Shown here in pieces: positions 49,100-57,646 of a stretch of DNA of 64,000 nucleotides. Every line of letters starts with the position of its first letter. Position 1 is the stretch's first letter. This DNA comes from JAIWNK01 sp964453115 (GTDB lineage: Bacteria; Chloroflexota; Anaerolineae; Anaerolineales; Anaerolineaceae), in the NCBI GenBank assembly GCA_964453115.1, contig CAYVRT010000003.1, positions 95,329-159,328 of the forward strand. Direction: 5' to 3'. A program made the translations under genes and the position numbers. The notes beneath the pieces were generated by a model. It ran no database searches. It was given only the letters and a program-made list of their open reading frames with translations, and was not told the DNA's origin.

Positions 49100-50134
49100 A
49101 TGACGGATCAAGTGTTGACCAATGCAACAGCCCAAACAGCCAAGGCGGATTCCCGCCCGGTGTTGCTTTCGGTGCAGGATCTGCGAGTTTGGTTTGAACT
49201 GCGCCGCTTTGGCCTGGGCCATGCCGGCTATGTGCGGGCGGTGGATGGGGTCAAATTTGACCTGCATCAGGGCGAGGCGATTGCTGTGGTGGGCGAAAGC
49301 GGCTGCGGCAAGTCGAGCCTGATGAAGGCCATCCTCTCGCTTTACAAACCAACGCAGGGAAGGATTGTTTTTGAGGACAAGGACCTTTCAGAAATGGGTC
49401 GTCCTGGCATTCGCTGGTATCGCTCACAGGTTGGTTATGTGCAGCAAGACCCCTACGGTGCCCTGGCGCCTTTTATGACGGTCAAACGCATTTTGGAAGA
49501 GCCATTGATCATTAATGGCGTCAAGAACGCGGCGGAACGCGAACAGCGCATCCTTAAGGCAATGGAAGAGGTGAAACTCTTCCCGCAAAGTGATTACCTG
49601 GGCAAGTTCCCGCATATGCTCAGCGGTGGGCAGCAGCAGCGCGTGGTGATTGCACGCTCGATGCTACTTGGCCCCAAACTGCTGGTGGCGGATGAACCGG
49701 TTTCGATGTTGGATGCTTCGGTGCGGGTTGAAATTCTCAAGCTGCTGCGCGGCTTGCAGGAACGTTACAACCTGGCGGTGATTTATATCACTCACGACCT
49801 TTCAACCGTGCGCTATTTCTCCGAGCGCATCTTCGTCATGTATGCCGGGCAGCTGGTTGAAAAGGCGCCCGTGGATCGGCTGATTAACAACCCGCAGCAC
49901 CCCTACACGCTGGCGCTGCTTTCGGCCACCTCGGACCCCGATGCCAACAATGCCCTGGTGATGCGTGACGTGCCGCCGGGCGAACCGCCTAGCCTGGTCA
50001 AGCCGCCCAGCGGCTGCCATTTCCACCCGCGCTGCGCCCACATGATCAAGGGCGTGTGCGACGTGAAGGACCCTGTGGACTTTGAAACAGAACCAGGGCA
50101 TTTTGTCTCTTGCTGGTTGTACGACAAGAAATGA
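49100..50134 (+). CDS. peptide-type ABC transporter ATPase (OppF/DppF-like), second system
   Basis: A 344-aa ATPase with a polar N-terminal extension. Walker A is GESGCGKSS, Q-loop VQQDPYGALAPF, signature LSGGQQQRVVIARSM, Walker B LLVADEPVSMLD, H-loop THDLS, and the C-terminal cysteine extension CHFHPRCAHMIKGVC. The ATG at 49100 follows GGAGAGGAG. It overlaps the small membrane protein gene by 4 nt. Confidence 0.93.
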   Translation: MTDQVLTNATAQTAKADSRPVLLSVQDLRVWFELRRFGLGHAGYVRAVDGVKFDLHQGEAIAVVGESGCGKSSLMKAILSLYKPTQGRIVFEDKDLSEMGRPGIRWYRSQVGYVQQDPYGALAPFMTVKRILEEPLIINGVKNAAEREQRILKAMEEVKLFPQSDYLGKFPHMLSGGQQQRVVIARSMLLGPKLLVADEPVSMLDASVRVEILKLLRGLQERYNLAVIYITHDLSTVRYFSERIFVMYAGQLVEKAPVDRLINNPQHPYTLALLSATSDPDANNALVMRDVPPGEPPSLVKPPSGCHFHPRCAHMIKGVCDVKDPVDFETEPGHFVSCWLYDKK

Positions 50135-50340
50135 ACATCATTCGAAAAGACCCCCGTTTGATTCTGGTAATTGGGTTTGTGCTGGTGCTGGCAGGCGCCG
50201 TGCTGCCCTGGTTGATGGTGATGCAGGTCATCCCTTCAACTTTTTTCCTGAATTTCTTTTCGTTTGGCTGTACGGTGGCCGGCCTGATGCTGGGAATCGT
50301 TGGCGCGGCGTACTATGCCCGCCCGCAGCGCGACGAATGA
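50131..50340 (+). CDS. small two-helix membrane protein, last gene of the second transporter operon
   Basis: A 69-aa protein starting MNIIRKDPRL, with helices at about 10-33 (LILVIGFVLVLAGAVLPWLM) and 40-63 (FFLNFFSFGCTVAGLMLGIVGAAYYA). The ATGA overlap with the F-type ATPase makes it very likely to be translated. The function is unknown; it may be an accessory subunit. Confidence 0.7.
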   Translation: MNIIRKDPRLILVIGFVLVLAGAVLPWLMVMQVIPSTFFLNFFSFGCTVAGLMLGIVGAAYYARPQRDE

Positions 50341-50362
50341 GCCGGGGGTTGTGATGTGTTGG

Positions 50363-50421
50363 GGTGCGGCAGCGCCGGTGGGCTGATCAGGGCCTTTCCG
50401 ATTCTGCCGCACCTTTGATTT
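50363..50421 (+). terminator. possible terminator of the second transporter operon
   Basis: A 10-bp perfect stem (50363-50372 with 50404-50413) encloses a 31-nt loop and is followed by a T-rich TTTGATTT. The long loop weakens the call. Confidence 0.45.
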
Positions 50422-50445
50422 GAGAGGAACTCAGATAGAGGGCGT

Positions 50446-51603
50446 ATGGCACAGAAACGAATTTTGATTGTTGAAGACTCGATGGACCTTGGGCGATTGC
50501 TGGCAATGACCTTCACCGATCTTGGCCCCGAATTGCAGGTGATTCACATGCGTTCGGCAGAGGAAGCGATCCTGGAGACGGGCAAGCATTCCTTTGATCT
50601 GGTCCTGGCCGATGTGCGTTTGCCTGGCATGACCGGGTTTGAAATGGCGCGTAAGCTGCGCAAACGTTTCCCTGACCTGCCCTTGATTATGATGAGTGGA
50701 ATGCAGGATGAGCGGAACCGCAAACAGGCTCAGGAAGTGGGGGCCGAGGCCTTTCTTGCCAAGCCATTGGATATGCCAGCCTTGATTGAGCTGGTGCAGC
50801 GGGTGCTGGGCCTGGGTGGTCAACCGCCGGCTGTGGAAGCACCGGTGACGGTGACAACGCCTGAACCCGAGGAGAAGAAGAGCGCACTGCCTGCTGAACC
50901 GGTTGTTCACGTTGAAAAAAAGCTCCTTCCTCCTCAACTGGCACAGGTGATGGAGAAGCTGCACATTGAGGCCGGCGCGCTGGCTGTGGCCCTTTTGGAT
51001 GCTGAAGGACAGGTGGTGACGGGGGCGGGCGAGTTCCCCATGCTTAACTTTGAGCATGAATGGGCAATGGCAATTTTGGCGGCGGTCTCTTCCAGTGGGC
51101 AGATTTCAACCTTGATGGGCGTTCATTCTCGGCAGGAGCTGTTGGCACTCCAGGGGGTGGCCTATGATATGCTGATTTTGCCTGCCGGAGAATTTGCGCT
51201 GGTGCTGATTTTGCCTGCCGGGCGCAGTGTCTTGCGCCTGGCGGTTGCGGTTGAAGAAGCTCGCCTGGCCCGGCAAGACTTGCTGCTGATGCTGGGTGTT
51301 CCGGCTGCGGTTTCGACCGATGAGACCGATTTGCTCGGGGCATTGGCGGCCTTTGATGCACAGCGCCCCGCCCCCACCCCGGCTCCGGTTGAGCCAGACC
51401 CCATCCCCGATGACCCTGTCGCTGCCGAGGCCCTGGCTGCTTTGCTGGCCCAGGCTGCGCCGGCGCGTACATCGGACCCCAATTCGTTTTGGGAAGATGC
51501 TGTGCAGTCGAAAAAAGGCATGGTTACCAACCCGGATGTCATTACCTATGAGCAGGCTGTCCAGCTTGGGCTGGCACCTGCCCCGGATGATGAGCAAAAA
51601 TAA
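50446..51603 (+). CDS. response-regulator receiver protein with roadblock-like C-terminal domain
   Basis: A 385-aa cytosolic protein. The receiver domain (about 1-122) has ED (10-11), phosphoacceptor Asp in VLADVRLPGMTG (about 55), and Lys in AFLAKPL (about 105). A Pro/Glu linker leads to a domain (about 165-280) with GALAVALLDAEGQVVTGAGEFP and DMLILPAGEFALVLILPAG, resembling roadblock/LC7 domains. Such domains often pair with small GTPases, but none is nearby. The tail is Pro/Ala-rich. There is no DNA-binding domain, so it probably works through protein contacts. Confidence 0.75.
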   Translation: MAQKRILIVEDSMDLGRLLAMTFTDLGPELQVIHMRSAEEAILETGKHSFDLVLADVRLPGMTGFEMARKLRKRFPDLPLIMMSGMQDERNRKQAQEVGAEAFLAKPLDMPALIELVQRVLGLGGQPPAVEAPVTVTTPEPEEKKSALPAEPVVHVEKKLLPPQLAQVMEKLHIEAGALAVALLDAEGQVVTGAGEFPMLNFEHEWAMAILAAVSSSGQISTLMGVHSRQELLALQGVAYDMLILPAGEFALVLILPAGRSVLRLAVAVEEARLARQDLLLMLGVPAAVSTDETDLLGALAAFDAQRPAPTPAPVEPDPIPDDPVAAEALAALLAQAAPARTSDPNSFWEDAVQSKKGMVTNPDVITYEQAVQLGLAPAPDDEQK

Positions 51604-51684
51604 TCCGCCGAGGTCAACTGCTATTTGTGTTGGCCGCAGGAGAGAAGGCTTTTTCGGGCAGATGATAATCCTGCCGGTAATTCG

Positions 51685-51713
51685 TTGCCAATCTGCCCGA
51701 TTTGTGTTAAAAT
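51685..51713 (+). promoter_or_regulatory. promoter of tRNA-Gln
   Basis: TTGCCA (51685-51690), a 17-nt spacer and TAAAAT (51708-51713), with TG in front of the -10 (51705-51706). The tRNA begins 12 nt downstream. Confidence 0.75.
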
Positions 51714-51724
51714 CGGACTGCAAT

Positions 51725-51795
51725 TGGGGCATGGTGCAACGGCAGCACACCAGACTTTGGATCTGTGGATCTTGGTTCGAATCCAGGTGCCCCAG
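51725..51795 (+). tRNA. tRNA-Gln (anticodon TTG)
   Basis: The acceptor arms TGGGGCA (51725-51731) and TGCCCCA (51788-51794) pair, and G at 51795 is the discriminator. The anticodon loop CTTTGGA carries TTG, reading CAA. The T-arm has GGTTCGAATCC. CCA is not encoded. The rest of the 311-nt gap between 51604 and 51914 holds its promoter, an imperfect hairpin near 51656-51676, and the GlmU ribosome site. Confidence 0.93.
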
Positions 51796-51914
51796 CTACG
51801 TACGACCTGGAACAGGAAACCCTATTTTGGCCGAGGCATGGAAGGATGTTGGAGAGTGACTCTTTTTCTTTTCTCCTACTTCCCAAGTGCCTGGTTTCTT
51901 TTTAAGGAGCAGAA

Positions 51915-53267
51915 ATGAGCGTTCGTGCAATTTTGCTGGCTGCCGGGCATGGCACGCGGATGAAATCGGACCTGCCCAAGATGCTGCATCTCCTGGCTGG
52001 TAAACCATTGGTGATGCATGCCCTGGATGCGGTGCGTGGGCTGGATGAGCATCCCATGGTGGTGGTGGGCCATGGCGAAGATGCGGTGCGCCGGGTGGTG
52101 GGTCGGGCGGCCGATTTTGTAATTCAGGAACAGCAGCTTGGCACAGGCCATGCTGTTTTAGCGGCTGAGGCGCAGGTGCGCGGTCAGAGTGATTGGGTGC
52201 TGGTGACTTATGCGGATATGCCATTGCTCCGGCCCGAGACGATTGCTCGCCTGGTGCAAGCGCAGCAGCAGAGCGATGCCGTGATGACGATGCTGACCGT
52301 TGAACTGCCCGACCCGCATGGCTTTGGCCGTGTGGTGCGCGCCGAAGATGGCCGGGTGCTGGCAATTGTTGAGGATGCTGTGGCAACGCCGCAACAGAAG
52401 GCCATCCGTGAATTGAATGCGAGTGTCTATTGCTTTCGCTCTGAGTGGCTCTGGGAGGCCTTACACCGCATTCAGGTTTCCCCCAGGGGAGAATATTATT
52501 TGACCGATGTGGTTGAGATTGCGGTGCGCGATGGGGCGCGGGTGCAGGCCCTTTGCACCGAGGATGTGACCGAGGCGGTGGGAATTAACAACCGTCTTCA
52601 TCTGGCTGAGGCCGAAATGATTCTGCGCCGCCGCATCAATGAACACTGGATGATGGAAGGTGTCACGCTGCTCGACCCGGCAACGACTTACATTGGTGCC
52701 GAGGTGCAAATTGGCCGCGATACGGTGCTGCATCCCAACACGCATTTGTGTGGCAAGACGGTGATTGGCAGCGGATGTCAGATTGGCCCGAATACGATTT
52801 TGGAGAGTGTGACGGTTGGCAATCAGTGTACCTTGTTGGCTTCGGTGGCTGAATTTGCGGTGCTGGAAGATGGTGTTACCATGGGGCCGTTTTGTCACTT
52901 GCGCAAGGGAGCTCATTTGGGGCGCGGGGTGCATTTGGGGAACTTTGGCGAGGTGAAAGATTCTTACCTTGCACCAGGGGTCAAGATGGGGCATTTCTCC
53001 TATATCGGCAATGCGACGATTGGTGAAAACGTCAATATTGGGGCTGGAACGATTACTTGCAATTATGATGGGCAGCACAAGCACCCAACGACAATTGGGG
53101 CGGATGTCTTTTTGGGCAGCGATACCATGCTCGTGGCCCCCGTGACGCTGGGCGAGGGGGCGCGCACTGGCGCTGGGGCTGTGGTGACGCACGATGTGCC
53201 GCCCGGCGAGGTGGTGGTGGGGGTGCCAGCGCGTAAACTTTCGCAAAAGAAAGAGGCGCATGGATAG
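51915..53267 (+). CDS. glmU: bifunctional UDP-GlcNAc pyrophosphorylase / glucosamine-1-phosphate acetyltransferase
   Basis: A 450-aa enzyme. The N-terminal uridyltransferase domain has LLAAGHGTRMKSDLPKMLH (about 7-25) and TYADMPLL (about 97-104). The C-terminal left-handed beta-helix shows hexapeptide repeats (about 250-440) and the acetyltransferase segment NIGAGTITCNYDG (about 377-389). It makes UDP-GlcNAc for peptidoglycan. AAGGAG precedes the ATG. It overlaps the next gene by 8 nt. Confidence 0.96.
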   Translation: MSVRAILLAAGHGTRMKSDLPKMLHLLAGKPLVMHALDAVRGLDEHPMVVVGHGEDAVRRVVGRAADFVIQEQQLGTGHAVLAAEAQVRGQSDWVLVTYADMPLLRPETIARLVQAQQQSDAVMTMLTVELPDPHGFGRVVRAEDGRVLAIVEDAVATPQQKAIRELNASVYCFRSEWLWEALHRIQVSPRGEYYLTDVVEIAVRDGARVQALCTEDVTEAVGINNRLHLAEAEMILRRRINEHWMMEGVTLLDPATTYIGAEVQIGRDTVLHPNTHLCGKTVIGSGCQIGPNTILESVTVGNQCTLLASVAEFAVLEDGVTMGPFCHLRKGAHLGRGVHLGNFGEVKDSYLAPGVKMGHFSYIGNATIGENVNIGAGTITCNYDGQHKHPTTIGADVFLGSDTMLVAPVTLGEGARTGAGAVVTHDVPPGEVVVGVPARKLSQKKEAHG

Positions 53268-54555
53268 TCCCTGGTTTTGGGCAGTGTTGGGTTTGTTGTT
53301 GGGGCTGGATTTGTTGTTCGCGGCCCTGCGTTCCAGTTTGGTGAATGCTCGTCAGGCGCAATTGCTGGACCTGCGCCCTTTGCAGCCGCGTCGGGTGGAC
53401 CGTACGCTGGCATTGTTACAGCGCCCGCATTTGCGCGCAACCCTGCGTTTGTTGTTGGCTGGTGTGCATCTTTTGCTGGGCGTACAGGTAGGTTTTGCTT
53501 TGGCTACCTTGCTGCGCTTCGAAACAGCCGATTGGCTGCCCTGGCTGGTGGGCGGCGGGGTTTTGTTGGGCGTGTTTGGGGTGGCTGTGTGCGAATTTGG
53601 CGTTGAGCGCTTTGTGTTGCGCTCACCGGAACGGGCCGCACTGCACCTGACTGGCCTGGCAATTGGGTTGGATGGGCTGTTGCGCCCGTTGACCCAAATT
53701 TTGATGGCTATTTTGGGCATGCCCATGCAGCTGGAACGCGGCGCTTCGGGTGTGACCGAGGATGGGCTGAAAGATTGGGTGGAGCAGGATGCCCCGCAAG
53801 GTGGGCTGGAAAAAGAAGAACGGCAGATGATTTACTCCATCTTTCAGTTTGGTGATACCATTTGTCGCGAGATTATGGTGCCGCGCATGGATGTGATGGC
53901 GCTCAATGTGGATGCGCCGCTCTCTGAGGCGGTGCGGACGGTGATACAATCCGGGCATTCCCGGTTACCGGTCTATGAAGATGCAATTGATAACGTTCTT
54001 GGGCTGCTCTATGCCAAAGATTTGCTCAAGGCACAGTTGCAAGGAGAGCCGACGACCGGTTTACGATCCTTGTTGCGCCCGGCTTTTTTTGTCCCCGAAT
54101 CGAAAAAGGTGGATGACCTGTTGCGCGAGATGCAGGCGCGACGTTTTCATATGGCGGTGGTGGTGGATGAGTATGGTGGGATGGCCGGGTTGGTGACAAT
54201 GGAGGATATTGTTGAGGAAATTGTAGGTGAAATTCGCGATGAGTATGATCAGAGCGAGGAATTGTTTTGCCAGCAAGTGGGGACGGATGAATTCTTGCTG
54301 CATGGGCGATTGGATGTGGAGGATGTGAATGCCGCGCTGGATGTGCATCTCACGCGCGAGCTTTCTGATACGCTGGGCGGGTATATTTACAGTCAGATTG
54401 GACGGGTGCCGATTGAAGGTGAACAGCTCTTGCTGGAAGGCTGGCTGTTGACGATGGAGGTTGTCACCGAGCGCCGAATTCGCCAGGTGCGGGCGGCGCG
54501 TAAGCCAAACAACGATGTGGAAAAAGAGGAAGGAGACTCTCATGCTGACGGATGA
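53260..54555 (+). CDS. CBS-domain membrane protein (HlyC/CorC family)
   Basis: A 431-aa protein. The N-terminal membrane domain (about 1-160, four hydrophobic segments) is followed by DGLKDWVEQDAPQGGLEKEERQMI. Two CBS domains follow (about 205-330, with VPRMDVMALN, GHSRLPVYEDAIDNVLG and VVDEYGGMAGLVTMEDIVEEIVGEI). The last part is a C-terminal transporter-associated domain (about 345-415, DEFLLHGRLDVEDVN). Relatives are linked to Mg2+/Co2+ transport. The ATG at 53260 lies inside the glmU end; the gene also overlaps the cdd gene by 14 nt. Confidence 0.9.
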   Translation: MDSPWFWAVLGLLLGLDLLFAALRSSLVNARQAQLLDLRPLQPRRVDRTLALLQRPHLRATLRLLLAGVHLLLGVQVGFALATLLRFETADWLPWLVGGGVLLGVFGVAVCEFGVERFVLRSPERAALHLTGLAIGLDGLLRPLTQILMAILGMPMQLERGASGVTEDGLKDWVEQDAPQGGLEKEERQMIYSIFQFGDTICREIMVPRMDVMALNVDAPLSEAVRTVIQSGHSRLPVYEDAIDNVLGLLYAKDLLKAQLQGEPTTGLRSLLRPAFFVPESKKVDDLLREMQARRFHMAVVVDEYGGMAGLVTMEDIVEEIVGEIRDEYDQSEELFCQQVGTDEFLLHGRLDVEDVNAALDVHLTRELSDTLGGYIYSQIGRVPIEGEQLLLEGWLLTMEVVTERRIRQVRAARKPNNDVEKEEGDSHADG

Positions 54556-54955
54556 TATGCGCCAGACCCTGGTTCAGGCAGCAAGGATTGCCCGCCGTTG
54601 GGCGTATGCGCCCTATTCGCATTATGCCGTAGGTGCTGCTTTGTTGACCCGTTCGGGCAAGATGTATGACGGGGTGAATATTGAGAATGCGGCCTACCCG
54701 GATGGGATTTGCGCCGAACGGGTGGCGGTGTTTAAGGCGGTTTCGGAAGGGGAACTGGAGTTTGTGGCGGTGGCGGTGGTAACAGCCAATGGTGGCTCTC
54801 CGTGTGGTTCTTGTCGGCAGGTGCTGGCCGAATTTGGGTTGGAGACGATTGTGCTGCTTGCCAATGACCAGGGCCAGATTCAACTGGAGACGACGGTCGC
54901 CGGGCTGCTGCCAGGGGCCTTCACGCCGCAACACCTCAAGCCAGGTGAGGGCTGA
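54542..54955 (+). CDS. cdd: cytidine deaminase
   Basis: A 137-aa zinc deaminase. The catalytic motif is GICAERVAVFKAV (His/Cys-Ala-Glu type, about 55-67), and the second zinc site is SPCGSCRQVLAEFG (about 83-96). YAPYSHYAVGAALLT near the N-terminus is typical of cytidine deaminases. It converts cytidine or deoxycytidine to uridine forms. AAGGAG lies a few nt before the ATG. The gene is 6 nt upstream of recO. Confidence 0.93.
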   Translation: MLTDDMRQTLVQAARIARRWAYAPYSHYAVGAALLTRSGKMYDGVNIENAAYPDGICAERVAVFKAVSEGELEFVAVAVVTANGGSPCGSCRQVLAEFGLETIVLLANDQGQIQLETTVAGLLPGAFTPQHLKPGEG

Positions 54956-54961
54956 TCGGTT

Positions 54962-55735
54962 ATGCCAGAACTGCCGCGCAGCCTGCGCGTGGAGGCTGTT
55001 GTGCTGCGGCACAGCGATTGGGGCGAAGCAGACCGTTTGCTCACGCTCTACACGCGCGAGGCGGGCAAACTGCGGGCGATTGCCAAAGGGGTGCGGCGGC
55101 TGCGTTCGCGCAAGGCCGGGCATTTGCAGCCCTTCACCCGCTCTGTGCTGCTGCTTAGCCGTGGGCGCGAGATGTGGATTGTGACGCAGGCTGAGACGGT
55201 GGATGCCTATTTGCCCATTGGTGCCGATTTGCTGCGCACGGGGTATGCTGCCTATGTGATTGAACTGCTGGACCGATTTAGCTACGAGGAGGGCGAAAAC
55301 CGCTTGCTCTATCGTCTGCTGGTTGAAACGCTTGGCCGCGTGGCGCATGGACGGGATGGATTTGTTGCGGTGCGTTATTACGAACTGCACCTGCTCGATT
55401 TGCTCGGTTTTCGTCCGGAACTGACACGCTGTGTGCAGTGTGGTGGGTTGATTCAGCCGCAGGATCAGTTTTTTTCACCGGTGCAAGGTGGGGCGCTTTG
55501 CCCGGCATGTGGCAGTCAGGCGGGGGCGCTGCCCATCTCGTTGCTGACGCTCAAATATCTGCGCCATTTGCAACGCAGCACCTGGGCGGTGGTGGAGCAG
55601 GCTGGCTTGCCCGAAAACGTTCGAGCAGAGATGGAAGCGCTCTTGGGGCAGTATTGTACCTATTTGCTGGAACGCAGCTTGAATACACCGCGTTTCTTGC
55701 GCGAGGTGCGCCAATCCTATCCCAATCAGGGGTGA
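54962..55735 (+). CDS. recO: DNA repair protein RecO
   Basis: A 257-aa protein. The N-terminal OB-fold carries EAVVLRHSDWGEADRLLTLYTREAGKLRAIAKGVRR. The C-terminal helical domain has a four-cysteine zinc site (RCVQCGG about 159-165 and CPACGS about 181-186). RecO helps RecR load RecA on SSB-coated DNA. It ends 10 nt inside the convergent phosphoesterase gene. Confidence 0.94.
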   Translation: MPELPRSLRVEAVVLRHSDWGEADRLLTLYTREAGKLRAIAKGVRRLRSRKAGHLQPFTRSVLLLSRGREMWIVTQAETVDAYLPIGADLLRTGYAAYVIELLDRFSYEEGENRLLYRLLVETLGRVAHGRDGFVAVRYYELHLLDLLGFRPELTRCVQCGGLIQPQDQFFSPVQGGALCPACGSQAGALPISLLTLKYLRHLQRSTWAVVEQAGLPENVRAEMEALLGQYCTYLLERSLNTPRFLREVRQSYPNQG

Positions 55736-56688
55736 CAGCTTCCCTGACCGCTATCCAGGGTCAGGCCGCTTGTATCTATGTAGCTCCATTCATAGCGCTC
55801 CTGGTAGAGGGTGAGGCGCAGCACGCCAAAGCTGTAATCAATGCGGATGCTGCTGTTGGCTGCCGGTTCATTTTCGAGCGGGCGCAGGAATGCACCGCCT
55901 GTGCCAACAATGAACTGCCGGATTCCGCCCTCATTGGCATATCCGGAGGGGGTTTGAGGGGCAAAGCGTTCATAGTGATGGTCATGGCCGTTGATGACAA
56001 TCTCGTTTCCGCTCTCATACAGGAGTTGCCAGAAGGGGTCTATTTGTGGGTTGCCGCCGTGCAGCCCGGAGGAAAAGCGCGGGTGATGCCAGTAGGCCAG
56101 GCTGCACAGGTCTGGGTGGGCCTCCAGGTCGGCTTTTAACCAATCATATTGGCGGGTGTCGGGGCCGCAATTTTCTTCATAGACACAGTTGCTATTGAGG
56201 ACGATGATGTGCCAGCTGCCAAGGTTGTAGCTGTAATAGCCTTCGCCAGATGCCCCGGCCTGTTCGCCAAAATAGGTGTAATAGTTCAGGTCGCCTTTGG
56301 CATCGTGATTGCCAATTGCGGGCCGCATCCGGTCCTTAAAGCGCCCCCAATTGGGCTCAAAACAGTTTTGGTATTGTTCCAGTGTGCCTTGCTGGTTGGA
56401 ATTGTCGCCAGCGGTGAAAATGGTGCCGGGAATTGAGGCGAGTAAATGGGCGGTTTGATCGTCGCGCGACAGGCCGCAAACAGCAATATCACCGGCCCCA
56501 ACCAGGGTGTAGCCCGTTTCAATCGTTTGGGGCAGGTTGGGGTTTGGCAAGGGCAAGACCGGAGCAGTGGGGGGCAGGCGCTCCGCGCTGGTTGAGGGTG
56601 TGCTGGGCGCAGGGGTGTTGCGCTGACAGGAAACGAGGCTGAAGATCAGGATGAAACAGAGGAGGAGAGAGGGGGGCTTGTTCTTCAA
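55726..56688 (-). CDS. metallophosphoesterase lipoprotein (paralogue of the next gene)
   Basis: A 320-aa secreted protein: signal with lipobox VSC, a Ser/Pro-rich linker, then a calcineurin-like fold. Motifs are GDIAV (start of block I, about 66), FTAGDNSNQ (block II), AIGNHDA (GNHD, block III), AYWHHPRFSS (block IV) and NGHDHHYER (block V, about 233). It resembles purple-acid-type/alkaline phosphatase-like extracellular phosphoesterases; the substrate is unknown. The start is TTG at 56686-56688 with CGGAG 5 nt upstream. It lies 12 nt downstream of its paralogue. Confidence 0.85.
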   Translation of the reverse strand: MKNKPPSLLLCFILIFSLVSCQRNTPAPSTPSTSAERLPPTAPVLPLPNPNLPQTIETGYTLVGAGDIAVCGLSRDDQTAHLLASIPGTIFTAGDNSNQQGTLEQYQNCFEPNWGRFKDRMRPAIGNHDAKGDLNYYTYFGEQAGASGEGYYSYNLGSWHIIVLNSNCVYEENCGPDTRQYDWLKADLEAHPDLCSLAYWHHPRFSSGLHGGNPQIDPFWQLLYESGNEIVINGHDHHYERFAPQTPSGYANEGGIRQFIVGTGGAFLRPLENEPAANSSIRIDYSFGVLRLTLYQERYEWSYIDTSGLTLDSGQGSCHP

Positions 56689-56700
56689 AGTGGCTCCGGG

Positions 56701-57642
56701 CTAATGACAGGTCTGGCTACCCTGATCGGTTTGGGTGGCGCCAGGCTGGGGGATGAATTGCCAATCATACGAGTTGGGGTGCAGGGTGAGTTGCAAAAAT
56801 CCAAATACGCCCATAATTTGCAGTTCGCCGGTCGGTGGCGGATCGCGCCGCACGCCGCCCAGCTCTGAGCCGCCTGTGCCAACGATAAATTGGCGCATCC
56901 CGCGCAGCGGGTCGGGTTGGCCGTTTGGCGTTTGAGGGGCAAACCGTTCGTAGAGGTGGTCGTGACCGTTCAGCACCAGGTCGGCGTTGGCATCATAGAG
57001 CAGCTGCCAGGTGGGGCGCAGTTCCTCGGCGCCGCCTTTTTGCGAGGAGCTGAACAGCGGATGATGCCAGTAGGCCAGGGTGCAGGTGTTGGTGTGGGTT
57101 GCCAGGTCGTTTTCCAGCCAGGCATATTGCGCCGAGCCAGGGCCACAGCCGCCAATTTCGGCGCAATTGCTGTTCAGGGCAATCACATGCCAGCTTCCAA
57201 TCTCAAAGCTGTAGTATCCTTGCCCGGGTTCACCGGCGGCGAGGCCAAAGGTTTTGAAGTAGCGTTTGGCATCGGGTTGGTCGTAATCATGGTTGCCGGG
57301 CACGGGGTGGAAGCGCTCCATATGATCGCCCCACAGCGGCAGGAAACAAGTGCGATATTGGAAATCGGTGTGTGGGTCATTGATGATGTCGCCCAGTAGC
57401 AGGATGGGGCCGGGAAGGTCTTTGAGCATTGCGGCGGTAATGGCTGCGCCGGGCTTGGGGCATTCTGAGATGTCGCCGACGGCCAGTAAATTGTAACTGT
57501 GTGGGTCATTGGCGTTGGGTGAGAAGGTGGGAGTGGAGCGAGGACTTGTGCTATCCAGGCCATTGAACAGCAGCCAGGCAGAAAAACCCAGCAGCAGGGT
57601 TGCGAGGAGAATGAAAATTGGTTTTTGAGAGCTTCTTTTCAT
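56701..57642 (-). CDS. membrane-anchored or secreted metallophosphoesterase
   Basis: A 313-aa protein with an N-terminal hydrophobic helix (about 9-27) and the same calcineurin-like blocks as its neighbour: GDISE, LLGDIINDP, PGNHDYDQPDA, AYWHHPLFSS and NGHDHLYERFAPQTP. Cysteine pattern and spacing match the downstream copy closely (for example LNSNC...CGP), so the pair arose by duplication. It starts at ATG 57640-57642, 4 nt after the CAP-LysM stop, with no Shine-Dalgarno; translation is probably coupled. Confidence 0.87.
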   Translation of the reverse strand: MKRSSQKPIFILLATLLLGFSAWLLFNGLDSTSPRSTPTFSPNANDPHSYNLLAVGDISECPKPGAAITAAMLKDLPGPILLLGDIINDPHTDFQYRTCFLPLWGDHMERFHPVPGNHDYDQPDAKRYFKTFGLAAGEPGQGYYSFEIGSWHVIALNSNCAEIGGCGPGSAQYAWLENDLATHTNTCTLAYWHHPLFSSSQKGGAEELRPTWQLLYDANADLVLNGHDHLYERFAPQTPNGQPDPLRGMRQFIVGTGGSELGGVRRDPPPTGELQIMGVFGFLQLTLHPNSYDWQFIPQPGATQTDQGSQTCH

Positions 57643-57646
57643 CCAG